The notes below the pieces were generated by a model. That model was not told the origin of the DNA. It ran no database searches and saw only the letters and a list, made by a program, of their open reading frames with translations. The position numbers were made by a program, and so were the translations under genes. Shown one piece after another: positions 16,885-26,057 of a stretch of DNA of 64,000 nucleotides. The stretch lies in contig JASGKW010000016.1 of assembly GCA_049840515.1 (NCBI GenBank), positions 1 through 64,000 on the forward strand, written 5' to 3'. The DNA is from Muricomes sp049840515. Its GTDB lineage: Bacteria > Bacillota > Clostridia > Lachnospirales > Lachnospiraceae. Every line of letters starts with the position of its first letter. The first letter of the stretch is position 1.

Positions 16885-17838
16885 GTGAGTAAAAACAATA
16901 TAAAGACAAATGAGAATAGCGCAAACGAACTGCTATTTAGAATTGAGGAAAAATATAAAAGTCTCAGCAAAGGGCAGAAACGTCTTGCCGACTATGTCTG
17001 CGAGAATTACGATAAGGCAGTATTTTTGACTGCGGCAAAGCTGGGAGAGATTGTGGGTGTCAGCGAATCAACGGTGGTGCGGTTTGCCACTCAGCTTGGA
17101 TATAAAGGATACCCGGGGTTTCAGAAAGCTTTGGAGGAGCTGGTGCGCAACAGGCTGAATTCCATACAGAGAATGGAAGTGACTTACGGCAGAATCAGCC
17201 AGTCTGAGATTTTGAATACGGTCTTGCAGTCTGATATTGACAAAATCAAGATGACTCTTGCCGCTGTAGACCAGAAGGCTTTTGATCTTGCAATTGAGAC
17301 TATTTTAAGTGCCAGAAAAATTTATGTGATTGGAATCCGAAGCTGCGCTCCTTTGGCGGCTTTTCTTGCCTTTTACCTGAACTTAGTCTGTGAAAATGTT
17401 ACTGCAGTGAACACAAATAGTGCCAGTGAGATTTTTGAACAGATTATCCGTATTAATGAACAGGATGTGATTATTGGAATCAGTTTTCCAAGATATTCTA
17501 TGCGTACCTTAAAAGCTCTGGAATTTGCAAGTAACCGCAAAGCAAAAGTAATCACCCTGACCGACAGTGTACATTCACCTATGAATCTGTATTCTTCCTG
17601 CAACCTCATTGCGAGGAGCGATATGGCTTCTATAGTAGATTCCCTTGTTGCGCCTCTCAGCGTAATAAATGCTCTGGTGGTTGCGCTCTGCATGAAAAAG
17701 CAGAACGAGGTTATTGCTACACTTGAGACACTGGAGAAGATTTGGGACGAATATCAGGTATACAGTGCAGATGAACTGGATCAGGTGAAAAGCACGCTGC
17801 CTGTGGAAGAAGATACGGAAGAGGCAGAACATGAGTAG
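16885..17838 (+). CDS. MurR/RpiR family transcriptional regulator
   Basis: 317 residues from a GTG at 16885, preferred because AGAAGAGGA lies about 8 bases upstream; an ATG at 16867 precedes that site and lacks its own. An N-terminal HTH_6 domain (SLSKGQKRLADYVCENYDKA, VSESTVVRFATQLGYKGYPGF) is followed by a SIS sugar-phosphate-binding domain (residues 125-260, KIYVIGIRSCAPLAAFLAFY and VIIGISFPRYSMRTLKAL). Such regulators sense phosphosugars. It overlaps the next flavoprotein gene by 8 bases, an arrangement that puts it at the head of the oxidoreductase-cmk-ispH-rpsA operon rather than a sugar operon, so its ligand is unclear. Confidence 0.9.
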   Translation: MSKNNIKTNENSANELLFRIEEKYKSLSKGQKRLADYVCENYDKAVFLTAAKLGEIVGVSESTVVRFATQLGYKGYPGFQKALEELVRNRLNSIQRMEVTYGRISQSEILNTVLQSDIDKIKMTLAAVDQKAFDLAIETILSARKIYVIGIRSCAPLAAFLAFYLNLVCENVTAVNTNSASEIFEQIIRINEQDVIIGISFPRYSMRTLKALEFASNRKAKVITLTDSVHSPMNLYSSCNLIARSDMASIVDSLVAPLSVINALVVALCMKKQNEVIATLETLEKIWDEYQVYSADELDQVKSTLPVEEDTEEAEHE

Positions 17839-19060
17839 AGTATTTATAATAGGCGGCGGCGCCGCGGGAATGATGGCAGGGATTTTTGCTGCCAGGAGCG
17901 GTCATGAGGTTCATATATATGAAAAGAATGAGAAATTAGGGAAAAAGCTTTTTATTACAGGAAAAGGCAGATGTAATATTACAAATGCAGGAGATATGGA
18001 CACACTTTTTTCCTCAGTCACTACAAACCCGAAATTTTTATATAGTGGTTTTTACAGTTTTACCAATGAACAGGCCATAGATTTTTTTGAAGAGTTAGGT
18101 GTTAAAACAAAGATAGAGCGCGGAAACAGAGTATTTCCTGAGTCTGACCATTCTTCTGATGTGATAGGAGCCATGACGAGGGAATTGAACCGTCTCCGTG
18201 TAAAAATATATCTCCACAGTGAAGTGAAAAAAATATACACAGAAAATGGGAGATTCCAGAGTATTCTGCTGGCGGACGGGAAGAAGCTGTCTGCGGATGC
18301 CTGTATTGTTGCCACGGGAGGTGTTTCCTATCAGGCAACAGGGTCCACAGGGGACGGACACCGGTTTGCCAGGGAGGCAGGACTTTCTGTGACAGAATTA
18401 TTTCCATCTCTCGTTCCTATGGAAGTGAAGGAACCTTATATTCAGGAACTTCAGGGACTTTCTCTTCGCAATGTAAATGCTGCCATTTATGATGGGAGCA
18501 AAAAGATTTACGAAGAATTTGGCGAGATGCTGTTTACACACTACGGGGTGAGCGGCCCAATTATTATCAGCGCAAGCAGTTTTATCGGTCCTGTGTTAAA
18601 TAAGAAGCCGCTCAGACTGACGATTGATTTGAAACCCGCTTTATCAGCGGACCAGCTGGACCAGAGGGTTCTGAGGGATTTTGAAGAGAACCGGAATAAG
18701 CAGTTTAAAAATTCAGTTGACAAGCTCTTCCCTGCGAAGTTAAAACCTGTTATGCTTGAATTGAGCGGCATAAATCCTGACAAGAAGGTCAATGAAATCA
18801 GCAGGGAAGAGAGACAGCGTTTTGTGGCTCTTATAAAGAATTTGGAAATGACACTGACTGGACTGAGAAGCTTTAAAGAAGCGATTATCACCAAGGGCGG
18901 GGTTGATGTGAAGCAGATTGACCCGGGAACCATGGAATCAAAAGCGGTCCGGGGATTGTATTTCATTGGAGAGGTATTAGATCTGGATGCTCTGACCGGA
19001 GGCTTTAATCTGCAGATTGCATGGTCAACAGCATATCTTGCAGGCATCGGGGTACACTAA
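17831..19060 (+). CDS. NAD(P)/FAD-dependent oxidoreductase, HI0933/BaiN-like
   Basis: 409 residues. The Rossmann FAD fingerprint IIGGGAAGMMAGIFAA is at the N-terminus, followed by the family-typical GKKLFITGKGRCNITNA and, near the end, GLYFIGEVLDLDALTGGFNLQIAWSTAYLAG. The family includes BaiN, implicated in bile-acid side-chain 7-dehydroxylation chemistry in Clostridium scindens, but most members sit, as here, before cmk and are of unknown function. No bai genes are in the window, so a bile-acid role should not be assumed. Confidence 0.9.
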   Translation: MSRVFIIGGGAAGMMAGIFAARSGHEVHIYEKNEKLGKKLFITGKGRCNITNAGDMDTLFSSVTTNPKFLYSGFYSFTNEQAIDFFEELGVKTKIERGNRVFPESDHSSDVIGAMTRELNRLRVKIYLHSEVKKIYTENGRFQSILLADGKKLSADACIVATGGVSYQATGSTGDGHRFAREAGLSVTELFPSLVPMEVKEPYIQELQGLSLRNVNAAIYDGSKKIYEEFGEMLFTHYGVSGPIIISASSFIGPVLNKKPLRLTIDLKPALSADQLDQRVLRDFEENRNKQFKNSVDKLFPAKLKPVMLELSGINPDKKVNEISREERQRFVALIKNLEMTLTGLRSFKEAIITKGGVDVKQIDPGTMESKAVRGLYFIGEVLDLDALTGGFNLQIAWSTAYLAGIGVH

Positions 19061-19075
19061 ACAAGGAGAAAATTT

Positions 19076-19732
19076 ATGGGATATAATGTTGCCATTGACG
19101 GCCCGGCAGGGGCGGGAAAAAGCACAATAGCTAAATTAGTAGCAAAGAAAAAGGGATATATTTATGTGGATACAGGCGCGCTCTACCGCGCTCTGGCGGT
19201 TCATTTTTTAGATGCGGGTATTGTGCCCGGGGAGACAGAAAAAATCATAGAAGCTTGTGAAAGCGTTGAAGTGAGCATAAAATATGAAAATGGAGTTCAG
19301 CAGGTGTACCTGGGTGGTGTGAATGTAACTGACCGGCTCAGGGAGGAGGCCGCAGGCAACATGGCTTCCTTTAGCTCCGCTGTTCCCAAAGTGAGAGAAA
19401 AGCTTTTAGAGCTTCAGAGAGAAATAGCCCAAGAAGAAGATGTAGTGATGGACGGCAGGGATATCGGAACAATGATTCTTCCCCATGCAGATGTCAAAAT
19501 ATATCTCACGGCCAGCACACAGACAAGAGCAAAGAGACGTTATGATGAACTTGTGGAAAATGGCGTTTCCTGTGACTACAGCCAGATTGAGAAAGACATT
19601 GAAGAGCGGGATGCCAGAGATATGAACAGAGAAACGGCTCCTCTGAAAAAGGCGGAGGATGCAATACTTATCGACAGTTCTCACATGACAATTGATGAAG
19701 TGGTGTGTGAGATTATAAAATACTGTAAGTAG
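19076..19732 (+). CDS. cmk: Cytidylate kinase
   Basis: 218 residues. The P-loop GPAGAGKSTIAKLVA follows NVAIDG; the substrate site reads YVDTGALYRALA and VVMDGRDIGTMILP, and RAKRRYDELVENG marks the NMP-binding insert. It phosphorylates CMP and dCMP with ATP. AAGGAG precedes the ATG. Sitting between the flavoprotein and ispH-rpsA genes is the standard clostridial order. Confidence 0.96.
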   Translation: MGYNVAIDGPAGAGKSTIAKLVAKKKGYIYVDTGALYRALAVHFLDAGIVPGETEKIIEACESVEVSIKYENGVQQVYLGGVNVTDRLREEAAGNMASFSSAVPKVREKLLELQREIAQEEDVVMDGRDIGTMILPHADVKIYLTASTQTRAKRRYDELVENGVSCDYSQIEKDIEERDARDMNRETAPLKKAEDAILIDSSHMTIDEVVCEIIKYCK

Positions 19733-19754
19733 ATAGAAAAAGAGGTTGAAAAGA

Positions 19755-20615
19755 ATGGAAATAAAGCGGGCGAAAACAGCGGGGTTCTGTTTTGGTGTAA
19801 AGCGTGCCGTGGATACGGTTTACCAGGAGCTTGAGAAAGAGAAGGGCAGTAGTGCCCAGATATACACATATGGCCCAATCATCCACAATGAGGAAGTCAT
19901 TAAGGATATGGAGAAAAAAGGGGTTAAGGTTTTAAGAAACCCGGAGGATTTGGAGCAGATTACAGAGGGGATTGTCATTATCCGTTCCCACGGTGTTCCG
20001 GAGTCTATATGTATAGAACTGAAAGAAAAAGGGCTGGCAGTGATTGATGCAACCTGTCCTTTCGTCAAAAAAATACACAATATTGTAAAGAGAGAAAGCA
20101 AGAACGGAAAGCAGATTGTTATTATAGGAAACCCGGAACATCCGGAAGTAGAAGGAATCAAGGGATGGGCAGGGGAAAGTGTAGCAGTCATACAGGACAC
20201 ACAGGACGCTGAAAATTTTACGCCTGATTCCGGCAGGGCTGTGTGTATTGTTGCTCAGACGACATTTAATTACAACAAATTTCAAGATTTAGTTGAAATT
20301 ATTTCAAAAAAGGGTTATGATGTAAGTGTTTTAAATACAATCTGCAATGCAACAAAAGAGCGCCAGACTGAGGCGCACAGTATTGCGGAAGAGGTGGATG
20401 CTATGATAGTGATTGGCGACAAGCATAGTTCCAACACCCAGAAGTTATTTGAAATATGCCAAAAAGCATGTAAAGATACGTACTACATACAGACACTTGA
20501 CGATTTGGATTTGAATCAATTAGGGTCAGTGGAAACAGTAGGTATTACAGCGGGGGCATCCACGCCCAACAATATAATTGAGGAGGTTCAAAATAATGTC
20601 AGAATTATCTTTTGA
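19755..20615 (+). CDS. ispH: 4-hydroxy-3-methylbut-2-enyl diphosphate reductase
   Basis: 286 residues. Three conserved cysteines that hold the Fe-S cluster are visible in TAGFCFGVKRAVD, DATCPFVKKIH and NTICNATKERQ, together with HGVPES and the E in the TKERQTEAH helix. It makes IPP and DMAPP in the last step of the non-mevalonate isoprenoid pathway. ATG 19755 is chosen with AGAGG 9 bases upstream over the TTG at 19746. The 3' end overlaps rpsA by 20 bases; in many Clostridia these two are one fused protein, here they are separate frames. Confidence 0.96.
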   Translation: MEIKRAKTAGFCFGVKRAVDTVYQELEKEKGSSAQIYTYGPIIHNEEVIKDMEKKGVKVLRNPEDLEQITEGIVIIRSHGVPESICIELKEKGLAVIDATCPFVKKIHNIVKRESKNGKQIVIIGNPEHPEVEGIKGWAGESVAVIQDTQDAENFTPDSGRAVCIVAQTTFNYNKFQDLVEIISKKGYDVSVLNTICNATKERQTEAHSIAEEVDAMIVIGDKHSSNTQKLFEICQKACKDTYYIQTLDDLDLNQLGSVETVGITAGASTPNNIIEEVQNNVRIIF

Positions 20616-21681
20616 ACAAATGTTAGACGCGTCATTCAAAACAATTCACAACGGAGAGGTAGTTGACGGTACAGTTATCGATGTGAAGCCAGATGAAATT
20701 ATCCTGAATATCGGATACAAGGCAGACGGAATTATCACAAAGAGCGAGTACTCAAACGACCAGTCAGTAGATTTGACAACTGTTGTCTCAGTTGGCGATC
20801 CAATGACAGTTAAAGTTTTGAAGGTAAATGACGGTGAGGGCCAGGTATTGCTGACTTACAAGAGACTCGCTGCAGAGAAGGGCAACGAGAGATTGAGAGA
20901 AGCTTTTGAGAACAAAGAAGTCCTGAAAGCTACAGTTACTCAGATTCTTGGAGGCGGTTTGTGTGCTACAGTTGAAGAAGCACGCGTATTTATTCCTGCA
21001 AGTCTTGTGTCTGATTCTTATGAGAAAGATTTGAGTAAGTATGAAGGACAGGAGATTGAATTTGTTATCAGTGAATTTAATCCAAGAAGAAACCGTGTAA
21101 TCGGTGATAGAAGACAACTTCTTGTGGCGGAGAGAGCGGAGAAACAAAAAGAGCTGTTCGCAAAGCTGCAGGTTGGTGATACAATTGAAGGAACTGTTAA
21201 GAATGTAACAGATTTCGGTGCGTTTATTGATCTTGGCGGAGTAGACGGACTGCTGCATATTTCCGAGATGTCCTGGGGAAGAGTAGAGAATCCGAAGAAA
21301 GTATTCCAGGTAGGCGAGACTTTAAAAGTACTTGTTAAAGATATCAATGATACAAAGGTTGCACTCAGCCTGAAGTTCCCGGAGATGAATCCATGGGCAC
21401 ACGCTTCAGAGGATTTCGCCGTAGGTACAGTGATTACTGGCAAAGTGGCACGTATGACAGACTTCGGCGCATTCGTTGAACTTGCACCGGGAGTTGATGC
21501 ATTGCTTCATGTATCTCAGATTTCAAGAGCACATGTTGAGAAGCCATCCGATGTTCTCTCTGTAGGACAGGAGATTACAGCTAAAATCGTAGATTTGAAT
21601 GAAGCTGATAAAAAAATCAGCCTGAGCATGAAAGCTTTGGAGCCGGATGATGCACAGGACGCAGATTACGTAGAAGAATAA
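20596..21681 (+). CDS. rpsA: 30S ribosomal protein S1 homologue
   Basis: 361 residues with four S1 OB-fold repeats at about 15-85, 100-165, 185-255 and 270-340; the last two are most canonical (GTVKNVTDFGAFIDLGGVDG, GKVARMTDFGAFVELAPGVD). The acidic tail DDAQDADYVEE follows. The ATG at 20596 sits 9 bases after AGGAGG, inside the end of ispH. The four-repeat form is usual in low-GC Firmicutes, where its role in mRNA loading is less strict than in E. coli. A strong terminator follows. Confidence 0.95.
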   Translation: MSELSFEQMLDASFKTIHNGEVVDGTVIDVKPDEIILNIGYKADGIITKSEYSNDQSVDLTTVVSVGDPMTVKVLKVNDGEGQVLLTYKRLAAEKGNERLREAFENKEVLKATVTQILGGGLCATVEEARVFIPASLVSDSYEKDLSKYEGQEIEFVISEFNPRRNRVIGDRRQLLVAERAEKQKELFAKLQVGDTIEGTVKNVTDFGAFIDLGGVDGLLHISEMSWGRVENPKKVFQVGETLKVLVKDINDTKVALSLKFPEMNPWAHASEDFAVGTVITGKVARMTDFGAFVELAPGVDALLHVSQISRAHVEKPSDVLSVGQEITAKIVDLNEADKKISLSMKALEPDDAQDADYVEE

Positions 21682-21690
21682 AAACAGTGT

Positions 21691-21723
21691 AAAAATAGAG
21701 ACTGAAAAGTCTCTATTTTTTTT
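21691..21723 (+). terminator. Rho-independent terminator after rpsA
   Basis: AAAAATAGAGACT pairs with AGTCTCTATTTTT around GAAA, followed by further T. Confidence 0.95.
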
Positions 21724-21864
21724 GCTCTTCACATAAAGGAATTGCTAAGAAAATGATGAAATTGTATCAATTTGCGTGCAATAAATTATCTGTATTTGCT
21801 GGCTTTTATGAATAATTTTTAGTACAATATAAAGTATAGGAAAAAGAAAGGGAGGTAGCAGAGA

Positions 21865-23183
21865 ATGGGATTTTTCACTTTTAAAGGCGGAATCCATCCA
21901 AATGACGGCAAAAGTTTATCAAAAGACCAGGCAATTACAGAGTTGTTACCCAAAGGTGATATGCTGTATCCGCTGTCACAGCATATAGGAGCCCCCGCAA
22001 ATCCGGTTGTTCAAAAGGGCGACCATGTTCTGAAAGGACAGAAGATTGCGGAGGCAGGGGGCTTTGTGTCAGCGCCGGTCTATTCTTCTGTTTCAGGGAC
22101 TGTCAAAGGGGTAGAATCACACCTGAGTCCAACGGGTAGTAAAGTCACCTGCATCATAATTGAAAATGACGGAAACTACGAAGAAATCCAGTATGCTCCG
22201 ATAAAATCACTGGAAGAGCTGACAAGAGAAGAAGTACTTACCCGGATCGCTGAGGCCGGAATTGTAGGCATGGGGGGTCCGGCTTTCCGACAAGGGTGAA
22301 GCTTACTCCAAAAGAGCCTGAGAAAATTGATTATATCATAGCGAACTGCGCGGAATGTGAGCCTTATATTACGGCAGATTATCGAAGGATGCTGGAGTAT
22401 ACAGAAGAGCTTGTTAGCGGTATGAGGGTGGTTCTCTCCCTTTTCCAGGAAGCCCGGGGAATTTTTGCGGTGGAAGATAATAAAAAAGATTGTATAGAAA
22501 AGATAAAAGAAGCAATCAAAGATGAGCCCCGCATGGAAGTAAAGATTCTTCAGGCAAAATACCCGCAGGGAGCTGAACGCCAACTCATTTATGCTGCTGC
22601 AAAACGTGCCATTCATTCTGGAATGCTTCCCGCCGATGCCGGATGTATTGTAGATAATGTGGAGACTCTGGTAGGTATTCATTATGCGGTGATGGAGGGA
22701 AGGCCACTGATAGAGCGTGTAGTTACAGTCAGCGGGGACGCGGTGCAAAGCCCAGGAAATTTTAAAGTTCTGTTAGGAACAAACCAGCAGGAACTTGTGG
22801 AGGCTGCCGGAGGATTCAAAACACAGCCTGAAAAAGTAATATCAGGCGGACCTATGATGGGATTTGCCATGATAACATTGGACACTCCTGTTACCAAGAC
22901 ATCTTCTTCCATTCTGGCATTTTCCAGGGATGAAGTTGCAAGGCAGCAACCAACACAGTGTATCAACTGCGGGCGCTGTGTGGAGGTCTGTCCTTGCCGT
23001 CTCATTCCTTCCCGTCTGGCAGATTATGGGGAGAGGCATGATGAGGAGACATTTGCGGCACAAAATGGTCTGGAGTGTGTCGAGTGCGGTTCCTGCAGCT
23101 ATGTCTGTCCTGCAAAGCGGCCGCTGAAACAATCTATAGGGGCGATGCGCAAGATAGCTCTGTCAAATAGAAAGAAAAACTAA
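21865..23183 (+). pseudogene. rnfC: RnfC subunit of the Rnf ion-translocating oxidoreductase, split by a frameshift
   Basis: Two frames join to a 439-residue RnfC. The first (to 22299) has the N-terminal GIHPNDGKSLSKDQ and barrel-sandwich region; it derails at GIVGMGGP. One missing base near 22278, after GGGGGGT, would give the conserved GMGGAGFPTRVKLTP and lead into the second frame (IIANCAECEPYITADYR). That frame has the NADH/FMN region (SGGPMMGFAM) and two ferredoxin motifs, CINCGRCVEVCP and CVECGSCSYVCP. RnfC is the NADH-oxidising entry module. Since rnfDGEAB are intact, a sequencing error is likely. GGGAGG precedes the ATG. Confidence 0.88.
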
Positions 23184-23201
23184 CGGAGGGGTGAATTAAA
23201 A

Positions 23202-24134
23202 GTGAACGAGAATTATAACATATCAGCTTCACCGCATATACGTGACAGGATAACCAGCAGTAATATTATGCTGATGGTTACCATAGCATTATTACCGGCT
23301 ACTGTCTTCGGTATTTACAATTTCAGGCATGAGAACGCATGGCTTCTTGTGGCAGTGACAACAGCCACCGCAGTGTTAGCCGAGTACATATATGAGAAAC
23401 TGATGCATAAGCCGATTACGATTAAAGATTTCAGTGCAGTTGTCACAGGTCTTCTTCTCGCATTGAATCTTCCGCCCACCCTTCCGCTGTGGATGGGGGC
23501 TCTGGGCTCTGTATTTGCAATTGTTGTGGTAAAACAGCTGTTTGGAGGGCTGGGACAGAATTTCATGAACCCGGCTCTGGCTGCGAGATGTTTTCTTATG
23601 ATTTCTTTTACAGGACAGATGACCTACTTTGTGTATGATGGCATAACAGGAGCGACACCTCTCGCCCAGATGAAAGCAGGCCAGGCTGTAAATACTTTTG
23701 AAATGCTTCTCGGAAATGTGCGGGGCACCATAGGGGAGACCTCTGTTCTTGCAATTATGGCAGGTGCCATGTTTCTTCTTCTGGTGGGAGTTATTGACCT
23801 GAGAATTCCGGGTACATATATTGTTACTTTCGTTATTTTTATTGTTATTTTCGGAGGCAGAGGATTTGACTCAGCTTATATTACTGCACATCTCTGCGGA
23901 GGCGGCCTGATGCTTGGAGCCTGGTTCATGGCGACAGATTATGTAACTTCGCCCATCACTCCGAGAGGGCAGATTGTGTACGGAGTCTGTCTTGGACTGC
24001 TGACCGGACTGTTCCGGCTGTTCGGCGGTTCTGCGGAGGGCGTATCCTATGCAATTATTATCAGTAACCTTTTAGTACCACTGATTGAAAAGGTTACTCT
24101 TCCAAAACCATTTGGTAAAGGAGGAGAAAAATAA
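23202..24134 (+). CDS. rnfD: RnfD, membrane subunit of Rnf complex
   Basis: 310 residues with about eight membrane segments. The covalent-FMN attachment motif is DGITGATPLAQMK (Thr in G-A-T). The start is a GTG with GGAGGGG about 10 bases upstream and the N-terminus SASPHIRDRITSSNIM is typical. RnfD passes electrons and takes part in Na+ or H+ pumping. The stop overlaps the rnfG start (TAATG). Confidence 0.95.
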   Translation: MNENYNISASPHIRDRITSSNIMLMVTIALLPATVFGIYNFRHENAWLLVAVTTATAVLAEYIYEKLMHKPITIKDFSAVVTGLLLALNLPPTLPLWMGALGSVFAIVVVKQLFGGLGQNFMNPALAARCFLMISFTGQMTYFVYDGITGATPLAQMKAGQAVNTFEMLLGNVRGTIGETSVLAIMAGAMFLLLVGVIDLRIPGTYIVTFVIFIVIFGGRGFDSAYITAHLCGGGLMLGAWFMATDYVTSPITPRGQIVYGVCLGLLTGLFRLFGGSAEGVSYAIIISNLLVPLIEKVTLPKPFGKGGEK

Positions 24135-24748
24135 TGAATAAGATTGTAAAGAATACAATAATACTCGCAGTTATTACCCTGGTTGCAGGTGTTCTTCTGG
24201 GATTGGTTTATGAGGTGACGAAAGCCCCTATCGCTGCGGCACAGGAGCGGGCGAAACAGGCGGCATACAAGCTTGTGCTCCCGGAAGCGGCTTCTTTTGA
24301 AGAATATTCTGGTTTTGATGAGAGTGAGGCGGCCGATGTTTTAAGAAATGCAGGCTATCTGGACAGTGATGTTGCCGGTGCAGTTGTAGGTTTGGACAAA
24401 TCCGGTGAAGAGATAGGGTGTGTGGTCACTGTTGTTTCCCATGAGGGGTACAGCGGAGATATCACTCTGTCTGTGGGGATTTTGGCAGACGGGACTGTGA
24501 AAGGTGTGGAAATGCTTTCTATCAGTGAGACAGCGGGACTTGGAATGAAAGCGGCGGAGCCTGCGTTCAAAGACCAGTTTAAGGATAAACAGGTGGAGAA
24601 ATTTTCATACACTAAAAATAAAGAAAAGGGCGATGACAAGATAGATGCACTCAGCGGAGCTACAATCACAACAAATGCGGTGACAAATGCAGTAAATTCT
24701 GCCATAGCTTATTTTCAGAATATGACAGGAGGTAGTGCAAATGAATAA
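24134..24748 (+). CDS. rnfG: RnfG, FMN-binding subunit of Rnf complex
   Basis: 204 residues: one N-terminal membrane anchor (residues 5-28) and an extracytoplasmic FMN-binding domain. The covalent flavin Thr is in DALSGATITTNAV near residue 178; SETAGLGMKA is the upstream conserved loop. Loading would need a flavin transferase (ApbE), which is not encoded in this window. Overlaps the rnfE frame by 8 bases. Confidence 0.95.
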   Translation: MNKIVKNTIILAVITLVAGVLLGLVYEVTKAPIAAAQERAKQAAYKLVLPEAASFEEYSGFDESEAADVLRNAGYLDSDVAGAVVGLDKSGEEIGCVVTVVSHEGYSGDITLSVGILADGTVKGVEMLSISETAGLGMKAAEPAFKDQFKDKQVEKFSYTKNKEKGDDKIDALSGATITTNAVTNAVNSAIAYFQNMTGGSANE

Positions 24749-25457
24749 GTATACAGAAAGATTGTATAATGGACTTGTAAAAGAAAATCCTACCTTTGTA
24801 CTTATGCTCGGAATGTGCCCTACACTTGCGGTTACGACTTCTGCAATCAACGGCATCGGAATGGGGCTTTCCACTACAGTGGTACTTGTATTGTCCAACC
24901 TCTTGATTTCCATGCTTCGGAAAATCATACCGGACTCTGTGAGAATGCCGGCATTTATTGTTGTTGTGGCATCTTTTGTTACTATAGTACAGTTTTTGAT
25001 GGAAGGGTTCGTCCCAAGTTTGTATAATTCTCTTGGAATTTATATTCCTCTTATTGTTGTGAACTGCATTATTCTCGGAAGAGCCGAGAGCTATGCCTCC
25101 AAAAATCCTGTTGTGCCATCCATATTTGATGGTATTGGGATGGGACTTGGATTTACGGTAGGACTGATGTCAATCGGTATTGTGAGGGAAATCCTGGGAG
25201 CCGGAAAGGCATTTAATATACAGATACTGCCCAGTTCCTATGAACCTGTGACAATCTTCATTCTTGCACCTGGCGCATTTTTCGTTCTGGCAGTATTAAC
25301 TGCGCTTCAGAACAAGGTCAGGAACAGAGCTATAAGGCGAGGGGAACCAGTGCCCGCAGCGGCAGGCTGCGGCTCAGGCTGTGAGACCTGTGGTGTCCAG
25401 GGCGGCTGCGGAGGCGCAATCTCACCTGAGGAACCCGCTGAAAAAGAGAAGGAATAG
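24741..25457 (+). CDS. rnfE: RnfE, membrane subunit of Rnf complex
   Basis: 238 residues with six membrane segments (for example PTFVLMLGMCPTLAVTTSAI and SIFDGIGMGLGFTVGL). ATG 24741 is 7 bases after AGGAGGT. The C-terminal tail is unusual: it carries a Cys-rich run, AAGCGSGCETCGVQGGCGG, with five cysteines, absent from standard RnfE, possibly a metal or redox site on the cytoplasmic side. Paralogue of RnfA; together they bind an Fe-S cluster within the membrane. Confidence 0.93.
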   Translation: MNKYTERLYNGLVKENPTFVLMLGMCPTLAVTTSAINGIGMGLSTTVVLVLSNLLISMLRKIIPDSVRMPAFIVVVASFVTIVQFLMEGFVPSLYNSLGIYIPLIVVNCIILGRAESYASKNPVVPSIFDGIGMGLGFTVGLMSIGIVREILGAGKAFNIQILPSSYEPVTIFILAPGAFFVLAVLTALQNKVRNRAIRRGEPVPAAAGCGSGCETCGVQGGCGGAISPEEPAEKEKE

Positions 25458-25469
25458 GAGGAAGAGGAA

Positions 25470-26045
25470 ATGAAAGAGTTATTATTACTTGCAGTTGGAG
25501 CTGCACTTGTAAACAACGTTGTTCTTAGTCAGTTCCTTGGAATCTGTCCGTTCCTGGGTGTTTCAAAAAATGTGAAGACTGCGGCGGGCATGGGCGGCGC
25601 TGTAATTTTTGTTATCACCATTGCATCTCTCGCCACAAGTGCGATTTACAAATTTATCCTTGTGCCAGTCAAGTTTGAATATTTGCAGACTATCGTATTT
25701 ATTCTTGTTATCGCGGCTCTGGTGCAGTTTGTAGAAATGTTCTTAAAGAAAGCGATGCCGCCTCTTTATAACGCGCTCGGTGTTTATCTGCCTCTGATTA
25801 CCACAAACTGTGCGGTACTCGGTGTCGCACTGACTAATGTACAGAAATCATATAATATTTTAGAAGGCGTTGTAAACGGATTTGCGACATCAAGCGGATT
25901 TCTGGTTGCCATTGTGCTGATGGCGGGCATTCGGGAAAAAATTGAGCACAATGATATTACAGAATCATTCCAGGGAACTCCTATTGTTCTTGTTACAGCA
26001 GGGCTGATGGCAATTGCATTTTTCGGGTTCGCAGGATTAATTTAG
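25470..26045 (+). CDS. rnfA: RnfA, membrane subunit of Rnf complex
   Basis: 191 residues, six membrane segments, start LLLLAVGAALVNNVVLSQFL and the conserved GICPFLGVSKNVKTA and TTNCAVLGVAL, whose cysteines coordinate the shared intramembrane cluster. AGGAGGAAGAGGAA precedes the ATG. The gene is intact and spaced 12 bases from both neighbours. Confidence 0.96.
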   Translation: MKELLLLAVGAALVNNVVLSQFLGICPFLGVSKNVKTAAGMGGAVIFVITIASLATSAIYKFILVPVKFEYLQTIVFILVIAALVQFVEMFLKKAMPPLYNALGVYLPLITTNCAVLGVALTNVQKSYNILEGVVNGFATSSGFLVAIVLMAGIREKIEHNDITESFQGTPIVLVTAGLMAIAFFGFAGLI

Positions 26046-26057
26046 GAGGGAAAAGAC

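Noticed and set aside
17831..19060. Bile-acid operon gene baiN
   Set aside because: Family match only; no other bai genes and the cmk-linked position is the housekeeping context.
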